Source: Candidatus Hebobacterum abditum
Lineage (GTDB): Bacteria > Armatimonadota > Hebobacteria > Hebobacterales > Hebobacteraceae
Length of the DNA stretch: 35,060 nt
Assembly: GCA_029821875.1 (NCBI GenBank)
Contig: JALGXW010000038.1
Coordinates: forward strand, 1 to 35,060
Reading direction: 5' to 3'
This document shows positions 7,318 to 14,481 of the stretch, one piece after another. The notes below the pieces were generated by a model that searched no databases, was not told the DNA's origin, and saw nothing but the letters and a program-made list of their open reading frames with translations. A program made the position numbers and the translations under genes. The first letter of the stretch is position 1. Every line of letters starts with the position of its first letter.

Positions 7318-8292
7318 ATGAGGGAGAGAATGGGCTTGTGGGTCGCGGCCGTGGCGTTGCTGCTGGCAGTAGCGGCTCGGACCCCCTCGGCACTGTCGCC
7401 GACCGCGTACGGCGCCGAAGATGCGAAGTACATGGGTCCGAAGCTGTGCGTAGCCTGCCATCGGGGCACACACGCCGACGTGATCGAGGCCGTCAGCGCG
7501 AGCACCCATGAAAGCGCGATGTGGAAGGTCGAGGACGAAGACGAGGATCATCCTCTTGTCGGCGACTTCGGGAGCGCCCCGCCCTTCCCAAAGGAGAAGA
7601 TCGCCTATGTGCTGGGAGTTGGCCGCAAGTACCAGGCCTACCTCGACGCCGATCTGCAGGTCCTGCCAGCGGAATGGTTCGTCAAGGACGGTGCGTGGCG
7701 CCCGCGCGAAGCTGTAGACGCCACGCGTGAATGCCTCGGCTGTCACACCACCGGCTTCGACCCCGAGACGAAGAAGTGGGCGGCCCTTGGGGTGACGTGC
7801 GAGATGTGCCACGGTCCAGGATCAGTCCATGCTGCGTCGGCTGATAAGAATGAAACCATCGTCAGGCCGCAGGGCCTCGATCCCGCTCGGCGTGTGATGA
7901 TATGTGGGCAGTGTCATTCACAGGGGAAGAGCAAGGACGGCGCGCACGCGTTCCCGGTGGGCTACCATCCAGGGGACGACCTCGGCCAGTACTTCGTGCT
8001 CGACGCGGAGGTGGACTCGGACGCGGTCAACACTCAGTACAACGAGCTAGTGCAAGGCGCCAAGCATCTCGCGGGCGGCACGGTCTGCTCTACCTGTCAT
8101 GAGGCACATGGTCCCTTGGAGGGCCTGCCGAGCCAATTGAGGGCAGCGACGAATGACCTATGCTTGAACACCGACTGCCACGGCGGCAAGCTCTCCGGCG
8201 CGCAGCACGAGCCGGCGGCGCTGCAAGCCGTGACGTGCACCATCTGTCACATGCCGAAAGGAAAGCACTCCTTTGCCGCTCCCGGCGATTAA
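7318..8292 (+). CDS. Periplasmic heptaheme cytochrome c (cytochrome c554-like)
   Basis: Exported electron-transfer cytochrome of 324 residues. A signal peptide spans about residues 1-33 (hydrophobic VAAVALLLAVAA, then an AYGA-type cleavage site). Six CXXCH sites begin at Cys44, 139, 161, 196, 257 and 307, and one site has the wider CX4CH spacing (CLNTDCH, 282-288), giving seven predicted covalent hemes. The opening KYMGPKLCVACH followed by a histidine-bearing helix resembles cytochrome c554-type domains. There is no membrane anchor after the signal, so the protein should be soluble in the periplasm or outside. It sits between resB and ccsA, the machinery that would mature it. The ATG has GAGGGAGG upstream. 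Its redox partner is not evident. Confidence 0.85.
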   Translation: MRERMGLWVAAVALLLAVAARTPSALSPTAYGAEDAKYMGPKLCVACHRGTHADVIEAVSASTHESAMWKVEDEDEDHPLVGDFGSAPPFPKEKIAYVLGVGRKYQAYLDADLQVLPAEWFVKDGAWRPREAVDATRECLGCHTTGFDPETKKWAALGVTCEMCHGPGSVHAASADKNETIVRPQGLDPARRVMICGQCHSQGKSKDGAHAFPVGYHPGDDLGQYFVLDAEVDSDAVNTQYNELVQGAKHLAGGTVCSTCHEAHGPLEGLPSQLRAATNDLCLNTDCHGGKLSGAQHEPAALQAVTCTICHMPKGKHSFAAPGD

Positions 8293-8338
8293 CTCGCTGC
8301 GCCACGCCTCGACCTTCGGACGCGGCACGTGAGACACG

Positions 8339-9196
8339 ATGAACATTGAGCACACGTTAATCCAGGCCGCGCTTGGCCTCTACGTGGCGGCGCTCGTGCT
8401 GTACGTCGCCGGCTTTGCCTTCGGCTCAGATGGCCCGAAGAAGCTGGCGAGCGCGGCCGCGTGGGGTGGCCTTGCCGCGCAGGCGGGGATGCTCGGCATT
8501 CGATGGAGCCATGCCGGCCGCGTGCCGCTTGTCAGCATGTACGAGTACCTGAACGCATTCGCCGCGATGGTCGTCCTCTGCTATCTCGTCTTCGCGCGGA
8601 GACAGAAGGGCTGGGGACAGGGAGCGCAGGCCCTGGGCGCCATCGCGCTTCTGATCGCGCTATGCCTGCTCGGCTATGGTGTCCGACTGCCGGCGACGAT
8701 GAAGCAAGCCGAGCCCCTCATGCCGGTGCTGAGGAGCTATTGGTTAGTCATTCACGTGTCCATGGCGGTGATCGGCTACGGCGCAGCCGCCCTGGCGAGC
8801 GCACTCGCTTGCCTCTTCTTCGTCAGGACGAAATGGGGCGCTGAGAGCGAGTGGCTGCGCAGTCGGCTTCCCACGGCCTCGACCATCGACCAAGGAGTGT
8901 ATAGATCGGTCCGCTTCGCATTTCCCTTCCTCGCGCTCCTCAACATCACTGGCGCCGTGTGGGCATACTACGCCTGGGGGCGCTACTGGGGTTGGGATCC
9001 CAAGGAAACCTGGTCGCTGATCACCTGGTTGGTCTATGTCTTCTACTTCCACGCGCGTCTGCGTGCGAATTGGCGACCTCCGAAGCTGAATGCCGTTGTG
9101 TTGATTGGACTGGCCACGATCCTGTTCACTTTCCTGGGTGTCAATCAGCTTGCAGCCTTCTCCGAGAGCCTTCACTCCTATGCATCCGGTGGATAG
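8339..9196 (+). CDS. ccsA: CcsA-type cytochrome c heme lyase/exporter subunit
   Basis: Partner of ResB in system II cytochrome c maturation; it handles heme at the outer membrane face. The 285-residue protein is almost entirely hydrophobic, with about eight predicted helices. It has the diagnostic tryptophan-rich WWD domain WGRYWGWDPKETWSLITW (residues 213-230). Candidate heme-ligand histidines lie at 139 (before a helix) and 279 (after the last helix), on either side of the WWD loop as in the family. The ATG at 8339 follows a 46-base gap after the heptaheme gene. The ribosome binding site is weak. Length matches ResC/CcsA. Confidence 0.93.
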   Translation: MNIEHTLIQAALGLYVAALVLYVAGFAFGSDGPKKLASAAAWGGLAAQAGMLGIRWSHAGRVPLVSMYEYLNAFAAMVVLCYLVFARRQKGWGQGAQALGAIALLIALCLLGYGVRLPATMKQAEPLMPVLRSYWLVIHVSMAVIGYGAAALASALACLFFVRTKWGAESEWLRSRLPTASTIDQGVYRSVRFAFPFLALLNITGAVWAYYAWGRYWGWDPKETWSLITWLVYVFYFHARLRANWRPPKLNAVVLIGLATILFTFLGVNQLAAFSESLHSYASGG

Positions 9197-9239
9197 TACT
9201 TTGACGACGCGGTCGCATTGGATTGGCCCGCTCCGGGCA

Positions 9240-10295
9240 ATGAGCAGCCGATCGATCCATCGACTGACTCTCGCCGCGCGGCTGGTGACGATGGTCCTCG
9301 TCTCGGTTGCCGCGACGGAGCAGGTGTCGGGCGCAGTGCGGGGGCCCTCCCGGATGCTGCTCCGAGATGACACGATCTGTCTGGGCTGCCACGAGGAGTC
9401 CGCGCGTGAGAAGGCGGCCCCCGCCGTCGCGGCGGATGAGCTTCGCAGGTCCGCGCACCGCACACTCGTCTGTGTTGACTGCCATAGGGACCTGGACCGG
9501 GTGCCGCACCCGCGCGGGCTAGCGCCGGTTGACTGCGGCGACTGCCATGAGCCTTCGCCGCCGGGGAGCATCGAGGACTCGTATATGAGCCGGCACAGAC
9601 GGGAGCAGGGACAGCCAGACGCGGGGATGCCTGCCTGCATCGACTGCCATGGCGGGCACGACACCTTCCCTGTGCTTGACGCGGGGCCGACGGAGGCCGC
9701 TCGCCTGGTGGATCGGTGCGCGGCCTGCCACCGCGACGTGTGGTCGGCCTACATGAATAGCGTGCACGGGAAGGGGCTCTTGGCCGGTGGCCGTCACGTC
9801 CCTACCTGTGCATCCTGCCATCCCGAACACCTCCAGCAGGGGGCCCAGGAGCGCGCGGGAGTTATCGAGGCAGGGTCCGTCGCGACCTGCATTCCCTGCC
9901 ACGACGACCCTGGACTGCAAGAGCAGTACGCGCTTCCGGGAAACCGCATGTCATCATACCTGGGAAGCTATCACGGGACGGCCAGATACCTTGGAGATAC
10001 GCGAACCGCCGACTGTGTGAGCTGTCACGGCTACCATGACATTCTGCCGTCGAGCGACCCGAACTCGTCCATCCATGTAGACAATCTCGGGGAGACATGT
10101 GGGGGGTGTCACCCGGGGGTGACTGAGAACGTGGCGAAGGGCCGGGTTCACGTTATGGCGACGAAAGAGAGCGGTTCGCTTCTCTACTACATCAACTTCG
10201 GCTTCCGCTGGTTCACATTTGCGGTGATCGGTGGGCTGGTGGGGCACATCGGACTTGAGCTCTTTGGGCGGCTGCGAAGACGAAACGGAGATTGA
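9240..10295 (+). CDS. Membrane-anchored nonaheme cytochrome c
   Basis: A 351-residue exported cytochrome with nine CXXCH motifs starting at Cys47, 78, 99, 133, 160, 190, 217, 259 and 287, so nine predicted c-type hemes. It begins with a basic, then hydrophobic, signal region (about 1-32). It ends with a membrane helix (about 324-343) followed by a short positive tail, so the heme domain should face the periplasm with the C-terminus anchored. The cytochrome b gene starts three bases downstream, which argues that the two form a complex. The frame is open further upstream, but the ATG at 9240 gives a proper signal sequence. No catalytic site for a known reductase was recognised, so a role as quinol-linked electron carrier is inferred. 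Confidence 0.85.
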   Translation: MSSRSIHRLTLAARLVTMVLVSVAATEQVSGAVRGPSRMLLRDDTICLGCHEESAREKAAPAVAADELRRSAHRTLVCVDCHRDLDRVPHPRGLAPVDCGDCHEPSPPGSIEDSYMSRHRREQGQPDAGMPACIDCHGGHDTFPVLDAGPTEAARLVDRCAACHRDVWSAYMNSVHGKGLLAGGRHVPTCASCHPEHLQQGAQERAGVIEAGSVATCIPCHDDPGLQEQYALPGNRMSSYLGSYHGTARYLGDTRTADCVSCHGYHDILPSSDPNSSIHVDNLGETCGGCHPGVTENVAKGRVHVMATKESGSLLYYINFGFRWFTFAVIGGLVGHIGLELFGRLRRRNGD

Positions 10296-10298
10296 CGA

Positions 10299-11252
10299 AT
10301 GCGGGCCGAGCGTCACAGCGGCGTAGAACCGACCGAAGATGGCCCGCCCCAGGGGCTGGGGCGGTCAGCCCTGCTCAGGGAGGTGGCCGAACAGCTCCGG
10401 GATGAGCGCAAACGGCTCGAACGCCAGTCCGACTGGCGCGTAATCGCAAGCGCCGAGCAGGACATCGCTGCCGACATTGCGGCTGAAGCCAGGCGTCGGC
10501 TGCAGGAGGCCGTAGCGCGCCGGGCACAGGAGGCCCGCGCGCCAGCGGCCGAGGGTGAACACCAGCGATTCAGCGTGCTCTTTCGCGTCCAGCACTTCGG
10601 ACTCCTCGTGAGCACGCTCGCCCTGATCATAACCGGTCTGCCGCTGCGCTACGCAGAAACGGAGTGGGCTCACGCTTTCTTCCGGTGGATCGGGGGAGTT
10701 CCGGTCCAGGCCGCCACCCATCGCGCGGGTGCCGGTCTGTTGATTGCGGTGGGTGCATTCCACATGTGTTACATAGTCTTCTCCCGCGAGGGGCGACGGG
10801 AGCTGATGGCACTGATCCCGCGGCCGAAAGATGTGCTGGATCTGTTCCGCAACCTCGCCTACTTCGTCGGGCTGGCGCGTGAGCGGCCGAAGTTCGACCG
10901 CTTCAGCTACGTGGAGAAGTTCGACTACTGGGCCGTGTACTGGGGCATCGTCATCATGGTCGGCTCGGGGCTTCTCCTCTGGTCCCCGGAGCTAGCCATG
11001 AGGCACCTGCCGAAGTACATTCTCGATATCTCTCAGGTCGTTCACAGCGACGAGGCGCTGCTGGCCGCGACCGCCATCATAGTGTGGCACTTCTATAACA
11101 CTCACCTCAACCCCGACTCCTTCCCCATGAACTGGGCCTGGCTGACTGGACGCATTTCGAAGGAAGACCTGCGTGAGCACCATCCGCTCGAGTATGACAG
11201 ATACTACGGCAGCGCAGAGGGACATCAGTCCACTGGGGAGTCCCCCGAGTGA
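10299..11252 (+). CDS. Membrane cytochrome b (b561 / formate dehydrogenase gamma-like)
   Basis: Probable diheme b-type membrane subunit exchanging electrons between the quinone pool and the neighbouring c-type cytochromes. The 317-residue protein has four predicted helices (about 98-116, 143-161, 211-229 and 252-268). Histidines placed to bind heme are His99, His155, His249 and His264/His269, in stretches such as VQHFGLL, FHMCYIV and IVWHFYNTH. Residues 1-90 form an unusual, highly charged N-terminal extension, probably helical or coiled-coil and cytoplasmic. GGAG lies eight bases before the ATG. It is flanked by the nonaheme and 28-heme genes, and its stop overlaps the next start (GTGA). The heme count and the direction of electron flow are inferred. 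Confidence 0.85.
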   Translation: MRAERHSGVEPTEDGPPQGLGRSALLREVAEQLRDERKRLERQSDWRVIASAEQDIAADIAAEARRRLQEAVARRAQEARAPAAEGEHQRFSVLFRVQHFGLLVSTLALIITGLPLRYAETEWAHAFFRWIGGVPVQAATHRAGAGLLIAVGAFHMCYIVFSREGRRELMALIPRPKDVLDLFRNLAYFVGLARERPKFDRFSYVEKFDYWAVYWGIVIMVGSGLLLWSPELAMRHLPKYILDISQVVHSDEALLAATAIIVWHFYNTHLNPDSFPMNWAWLTGRISKEDLREHHPLEYDRYYGSAEGHQSTGESPE

Positions 11253-13264
11253 GGCGGCTGTGGTCCAACGTAGGCAGACTCCTAACCAGACGCGTCAAGG
11301 TTCCGCTCGTGCCTCTGCGAGTGCCGCTCGTCGTTCTGCTCCTGCTCGGCGGGGTCGTCGTGGGGGTGCCGACGGGCGCCGCGGTAATCGTGGCGACTAA
11401 CCAACCGATGTTCTGTAACTCCTGCCACGAGATGAGCCTGCACTACGCTACCTGGAGGCAGTCCTCGCACAGCGAGGTAACCTGCGAAGAGTGCCACCTG
11501 ATGCCCGGGACGATGAACATGTTGAAGGGGAAGATCGCCGCCTTCCGCCAGGTGCGGCTCCACGTCGAGAAGGACGTCAAACCGTCCATAATCCAGGGGC
11601 ACGTGCCCGATGAGAACTGCAAGCATTGCCACCCCACGACGCGGAAGCTCGTGGCCTACCACGGACTCAAAATCACGCACAGAGATCACTGGAACATGGG
11701 GGTATCCTGTACCTTCTGCCATGACCGTGTTGCACACGGGCCTCGCTGGCAGTTCGAAGGCGTCTCCACGGAGGAGCAGCTAACGCAGGCCACCACTCCG
11801 TCCAAGTATGCGCCAAGCATGGAGGACAAGTGCTTCACGTGCCATGACGGAGAGAAGGCCTCGAACAAGTGCTCCACCTGCCACGTGACGCTCGGCGAGC
11901 GACGTCCGAGGGCCTTCGACCCAGAGTGGGTGGCCGCGCACCGTGAAGAGGTGCAACATGCCGGATTGCGGGACTGCCGTCGATGCCATCAGGAGACCTT
12001 CTGTGACAGGTGTCATCGTGAGGCAAACCCACACACAGCCGATTGGGTGCCGACCCACCCCGAGGAAGCGAGAGACAATCCCCAGCGGTGTTTCACGTGC
12101 CATGTTGCCCCCGGCGAAGCCCAGACGACGAACGCGATGGACCTCGCCTTCTGTCGCGCGTGTCACTCGCTTCGTCGGGAGCACTCCGGGACAGACTGGA
12201 CCCAGCGCCATGGGCAGGAGGCACTCACCGACCCGACCTCGTGCATTCAGTGCCACGAGCAGAGCTGGTGTTCGGACTGCCATTCGCTGATCCGCCCTCA
12301 CCCGGCGGAGTGGCGGATTCGCCACGTGGCAGATGCCAGCCGCGATCGGTCGGGCTGCGGCGTTTGCCACACGGCGGACTTCTGCGACGCCTGCCACCGC
12401 GGCAAGAAGGGCACTCCAGGCTCCCACGACGCCGATTGGCTGCGCCAACACAAATACGACGCAGGCCGCGGAGAGGAGTCATGCCAGGTCTGCCACGAAT
12501 CCGACTTCTGCCGTGCCTGTCACGTCGAGCGCGCTCCCATGGATCACGATATTCGCTGGCTGGCCAAGCACGGAGGGGAGAGCACGGAAGAGCAGTCCGC
12601 TTGTCTGCTCTGTCACGAGGACGAAGACTGCAGTCAATGCCACGGTATGACGATGCCACATCCGAAGCTGTGGCTGGCCTCACACCACAAAGCGGCGGCC
12701 GAGAACAGGGAGCAGTGTGAACGCTGCCATCGCAGGGATGCATGCGACGTCTGCCACCGCGGCGCCTTCCCCGATTCGCATCTGCCCTCGGACTGGGCGG
12801 ACGGCCATGGTGCGGCTGCACAACAGGAGGGCGCCGAGTGCTACCTCTGCCACCGGGAGGCGCTGTGTGACTCCTGCCACGGCTTGACGATGCCACACCC
12901 GGCGGCATGGGAGGCCACTTCCCACGGTGATGCAGTGCAACGGGACAAGGCTACATGCTGGCGGTGTCATACTGAGGAAGAGTGCCAGGCATGCCACGGC
13001 CTCGCCATGCCCCATCCCGGCGACTGGGTGGCCGAGCACAGCGCCGAGGCGAACGCGGCACCGGGGACTTGCCTGAGCTGTCATGCCGCAGACTCTGACG
13101 ACTGCACCGTGTGTCACAAAGCTCTCACCCCAAGTGACCACCGCGAAGCGCAGTGGGGGCAGGAGCACGGCGTGGCGGGCGCCTCGAAGATGGAGCTCTG
13201 CGCTCTTTGCCACGGTAAGAGCGCGTGTGTCGAGTGTCACGAAGCAAGCGCCGGGGCAGCATAG
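11249..13264 (+). CDS. 28-heme cytochrome c with NapC/NirT-type membrane anchor
   Basis: A 671-residue protein with 28 CXXCH motifs, about one heme per 24 residues. Residues 1-48 contain a single membrane helix (VPLVVLLLLGGVVVGV region) followed directly by NQPMFCNSCHEM, the opening of NapC/NirT/NrfH quinol dehydrogenases. Motif cysteines start at 56, 79, 124, 154, 195, 208, 243, 252, 281, 302, 332, 341, 370, 379, 412, 421, 452, 461, 490, 499, 531, 540, 570, 579, 608, 619, 651 and 660. The first six form the NapC-like head; from 243 on they come in pairs. Start is GTG with GGGGAG upstream, overlapping the cytochrome b stop. The hemes should face outside the cytoplasmic membrane. The likely role is to carry electrons from quinol or cytochrome b across the envelope; no enzyme active site was recognised. 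Confidence 0.93.
   Translation: MRRLWSNVGRLLTRRVKVPLVPLRVPLVVLLLLGGVVVGVPTGAAVIVATNQPMFCNSCHEMSLHYATWRQSSHSEVTCEECHLMPGTMNMLKGKIAAFRQVRLHVEKDVKPSIIQGHVPDENCKHCHPTTRKLVAYHGLKITHRDHWNMGVSCTFCHDRVAHGPRWQFEGVSTEEQLTQATTPSKYAPSMEDKCFTCHDGEKASNKCSTCHVTLGERRPRAFDPEWVAAHREEVQHAGLRDCRRCHQETFCDRCHREANPHTADWVPTHPEEARDNPQRCFTCHVAPGEAQTTNAMDLAFCRACHSLRREHSGTDWTQRHGQEALTDPTSCIQCHEQSWCSDCHSLIRPHPAEWRIRHVADASRDRSGCGVCHTADFCDACHRGKKGTPGSHDADWLRQHKYDAGRGEESCQVCHESDFCRACHVERAPMDHDIRWLAKHGGESTEEQSACLLCHEDEDCSQCHGMTMPHPKLWLASHHKAAAENREQCERCHRRDACDVCHRGAFPDSHLPSDWADGHGAAAQQEGAECYLCHREALCDSCHGLTMPHPAAWEATSHGDAVQRDKATCWRCHTEEECQACHGLAMPHPGDWVAEHSAEANAAPGTCLSCHAADSDDCTVCHKALTPSDHREAQWGQEHGVAGASKMELCALCHGKSACVECHEASAGAA
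11975..13240 (+). repeat. Eleven tandem two-heme protein repeats
   Basis: Within the 28-heme gene, residues 243-664 are eleven units of about 38-51 residues starting at Cys243, 281, 332, 370, 412, 452, 490, 531, 570, 608 and 651 (the last one truncated). Most units have the pattern CX2CHX4CX2CH, so the two hemes are nine residues apart. The exceptions are units 2 (21 apart) and 10 (11 apart). Each pair is followed by a histidine/proline and tryptophan segment such as MPHPxxW and then another histidine before the next unit. Units starting at 452, 531 and 570 are the most alike (GMTMPHP, GLTMPHP, GLAMPHP), suggesting the latest duplications. Confidence 0.9.
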
Positions 13265-13325
13265 GTGCGCCCGGCGTGGGAATGGAGCAGAAGCGAGGAG
13301 CCAGCCACCATTCCGGAGCAGCGGC

Positions 13326-14462
13326 ATGACGGCGCAACCCGAGCAAACTAGGGAGAAGATGCACTCACACGAAGCACAACACGATGTATCGGGACAGAAC
13401 GCTGCCGAGAGGCAAAGGGAGGACGACTGGCGACGGCCCTCGCTTGTGTCTTGGAATATCACGCGCCAATGCAACCTGACGTGCGCTCACTGCTATCGCG
13501 ATGCGACGGAGGAGGCAGACCCAGAGGAGCTGAGCACCGAAGAGGGCCTGCGCCTCATCGAGGAGATCGCCGGGGTCGCCTTCCGGGTCCTTATCCTGTC
13601 GGGCGGGGAACCACTGATGCGAGCGGATCTGTACACGCTCGTGGAGAAGGCGCGCGCCGTCGGGCTCAGACCGGTGCTGGGGACAAACGGGATACTCATC
13701 ACCCCCCAGGTGGCCCGGCGCCTACGCGAGACAGGGCTGGCCCGGGCGGGCATCTCCTTGGATGCCGCGGACCCGGACTACCACAATGAGCTGCGGGGTT
13801 CGCCCACCGCCTGGCAGGATGCGGTGGCCGGGATGAAAGCCTGCGTCGATGCAGGTCTCCCCTTCCAGATCAACACGACAGTCACTCGCCAGAATCAAGA
13901 CCAGCTCCTGCAGATAACCGACCTCGCCCGTGACCTCGGAGCTGTTGGGCACCACGTCTTCTTCCTCGTGCCTACCGGCCGTGGTCGCGACATCGCCGAC
14001 GACATGGTCGAGGCCTCCCGCTGCGAGCAGCTTCTCGCCGCATTGCTCAGTCGGCAGGACGAAGTTGGCATCGAGATAAAGCCGACGTGCGCGCCACAAT
14101 TCGTCCGCATCGCCGACCGCCTGGGCATATCCACGCGGTTCCACGCTGGGTGCCTGGCCGGCCGAACCTACTGCGTGGTCATCCCGAACGGCGACGTCCA
14201 CCCCTGCCCGTACCTGCCGCTGGCCGTGGGCAACGTTCGAAAGACCCCCTTCTCCGAGCTCTGGCGATCGGCGGAGGTGCTGCGCCGTCTTCGCGAGGAC
14301 CCTCTCGAGGGAACCTGCGGGCGCTGCCACTGGGGCAAGAGGTGCTTCGGGTGTCGGGCGCGCGCCTACTACGCAACGGACGGCAACTACTTGGCAGAGG
14401 ATCCGTGGTGCACGCTTCGGTCCCCACGCCAACTCAGCGGCGAGAGCTGCGCTCGGCCGTGA
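13326..14462 (+). CDS. ahbD: Radical SAM heme synthase AhbD (NirJ2-like)
   Basis: Probable last enzyme of the siroheme-dependent heme pathway, converting Fe-coproporphyrin III to heme b by oxidative decarboxylation of two propionates. The 378-residue protein has the radical SAM cluster motif CNLTCAHC (Cys49, 53, 56), the SAM-binding GGEP (about 93-96), and a cysteine-rich C-terminal region (Cys255, 276, 283, 294, 331, 334, 340, 343, 362) for auxiliary cluster(s). The SWNITRQCNLTCAHCYRDA opening resembles NirJ2/AhbD rather than AhbC. The other Ahb enzymes lie downstream, which supports the call. The ATG has GGAG seven bases upstream; a second ATG at 13359 is possible. It follows the 28-heme gene by 61 bases. 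A radical SAM enzyme for another tetrapyrrole or peptide cannot be fully excluded. Confidence 0.8.
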   Translation: MTAQPEQTREKMHSHEAQHDVSGQNAAERQREDDWRRPSLVSWNITRQCNLTCAHCYRDATEEADPEELSTEEGLRLIEEIAGVAFRVLILSGGEPLMRADLYTLVEKARAVGLRPVLGTNGILITPQVARRLRETGLARAGISLDAADPDYHNELRGSPTAWQDAVAGMKACVDAGLPFQINTTVTRQNQDQLLQITDLARDLGAVGHHVFFLVPTGRGRDIADDMVEASRCEQLLAALLSRQDEVGIEIKPTCAPQFVRIADRLGISTRFHAGCLAGRTYCVVIPNGDVHPCPYLPLAVGNVRKTPFSELWRSAEVLRRLREDPLEGTCGRCHWGKRCFGCRARAYYATDGNYLAEDPWCTLRSPRQLSGESCARP

Positions 14463-14481
14463 TCCCCGGTTCGGCGAGAGC

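Noticed and set aside
11975-13240. Regular spacing suggesting a CRISPR array or DNA repeat
   Set aside because: The periodicity is at the protein level (paired heme motifs in one open frame); the DNA units are not identical and vary in length.
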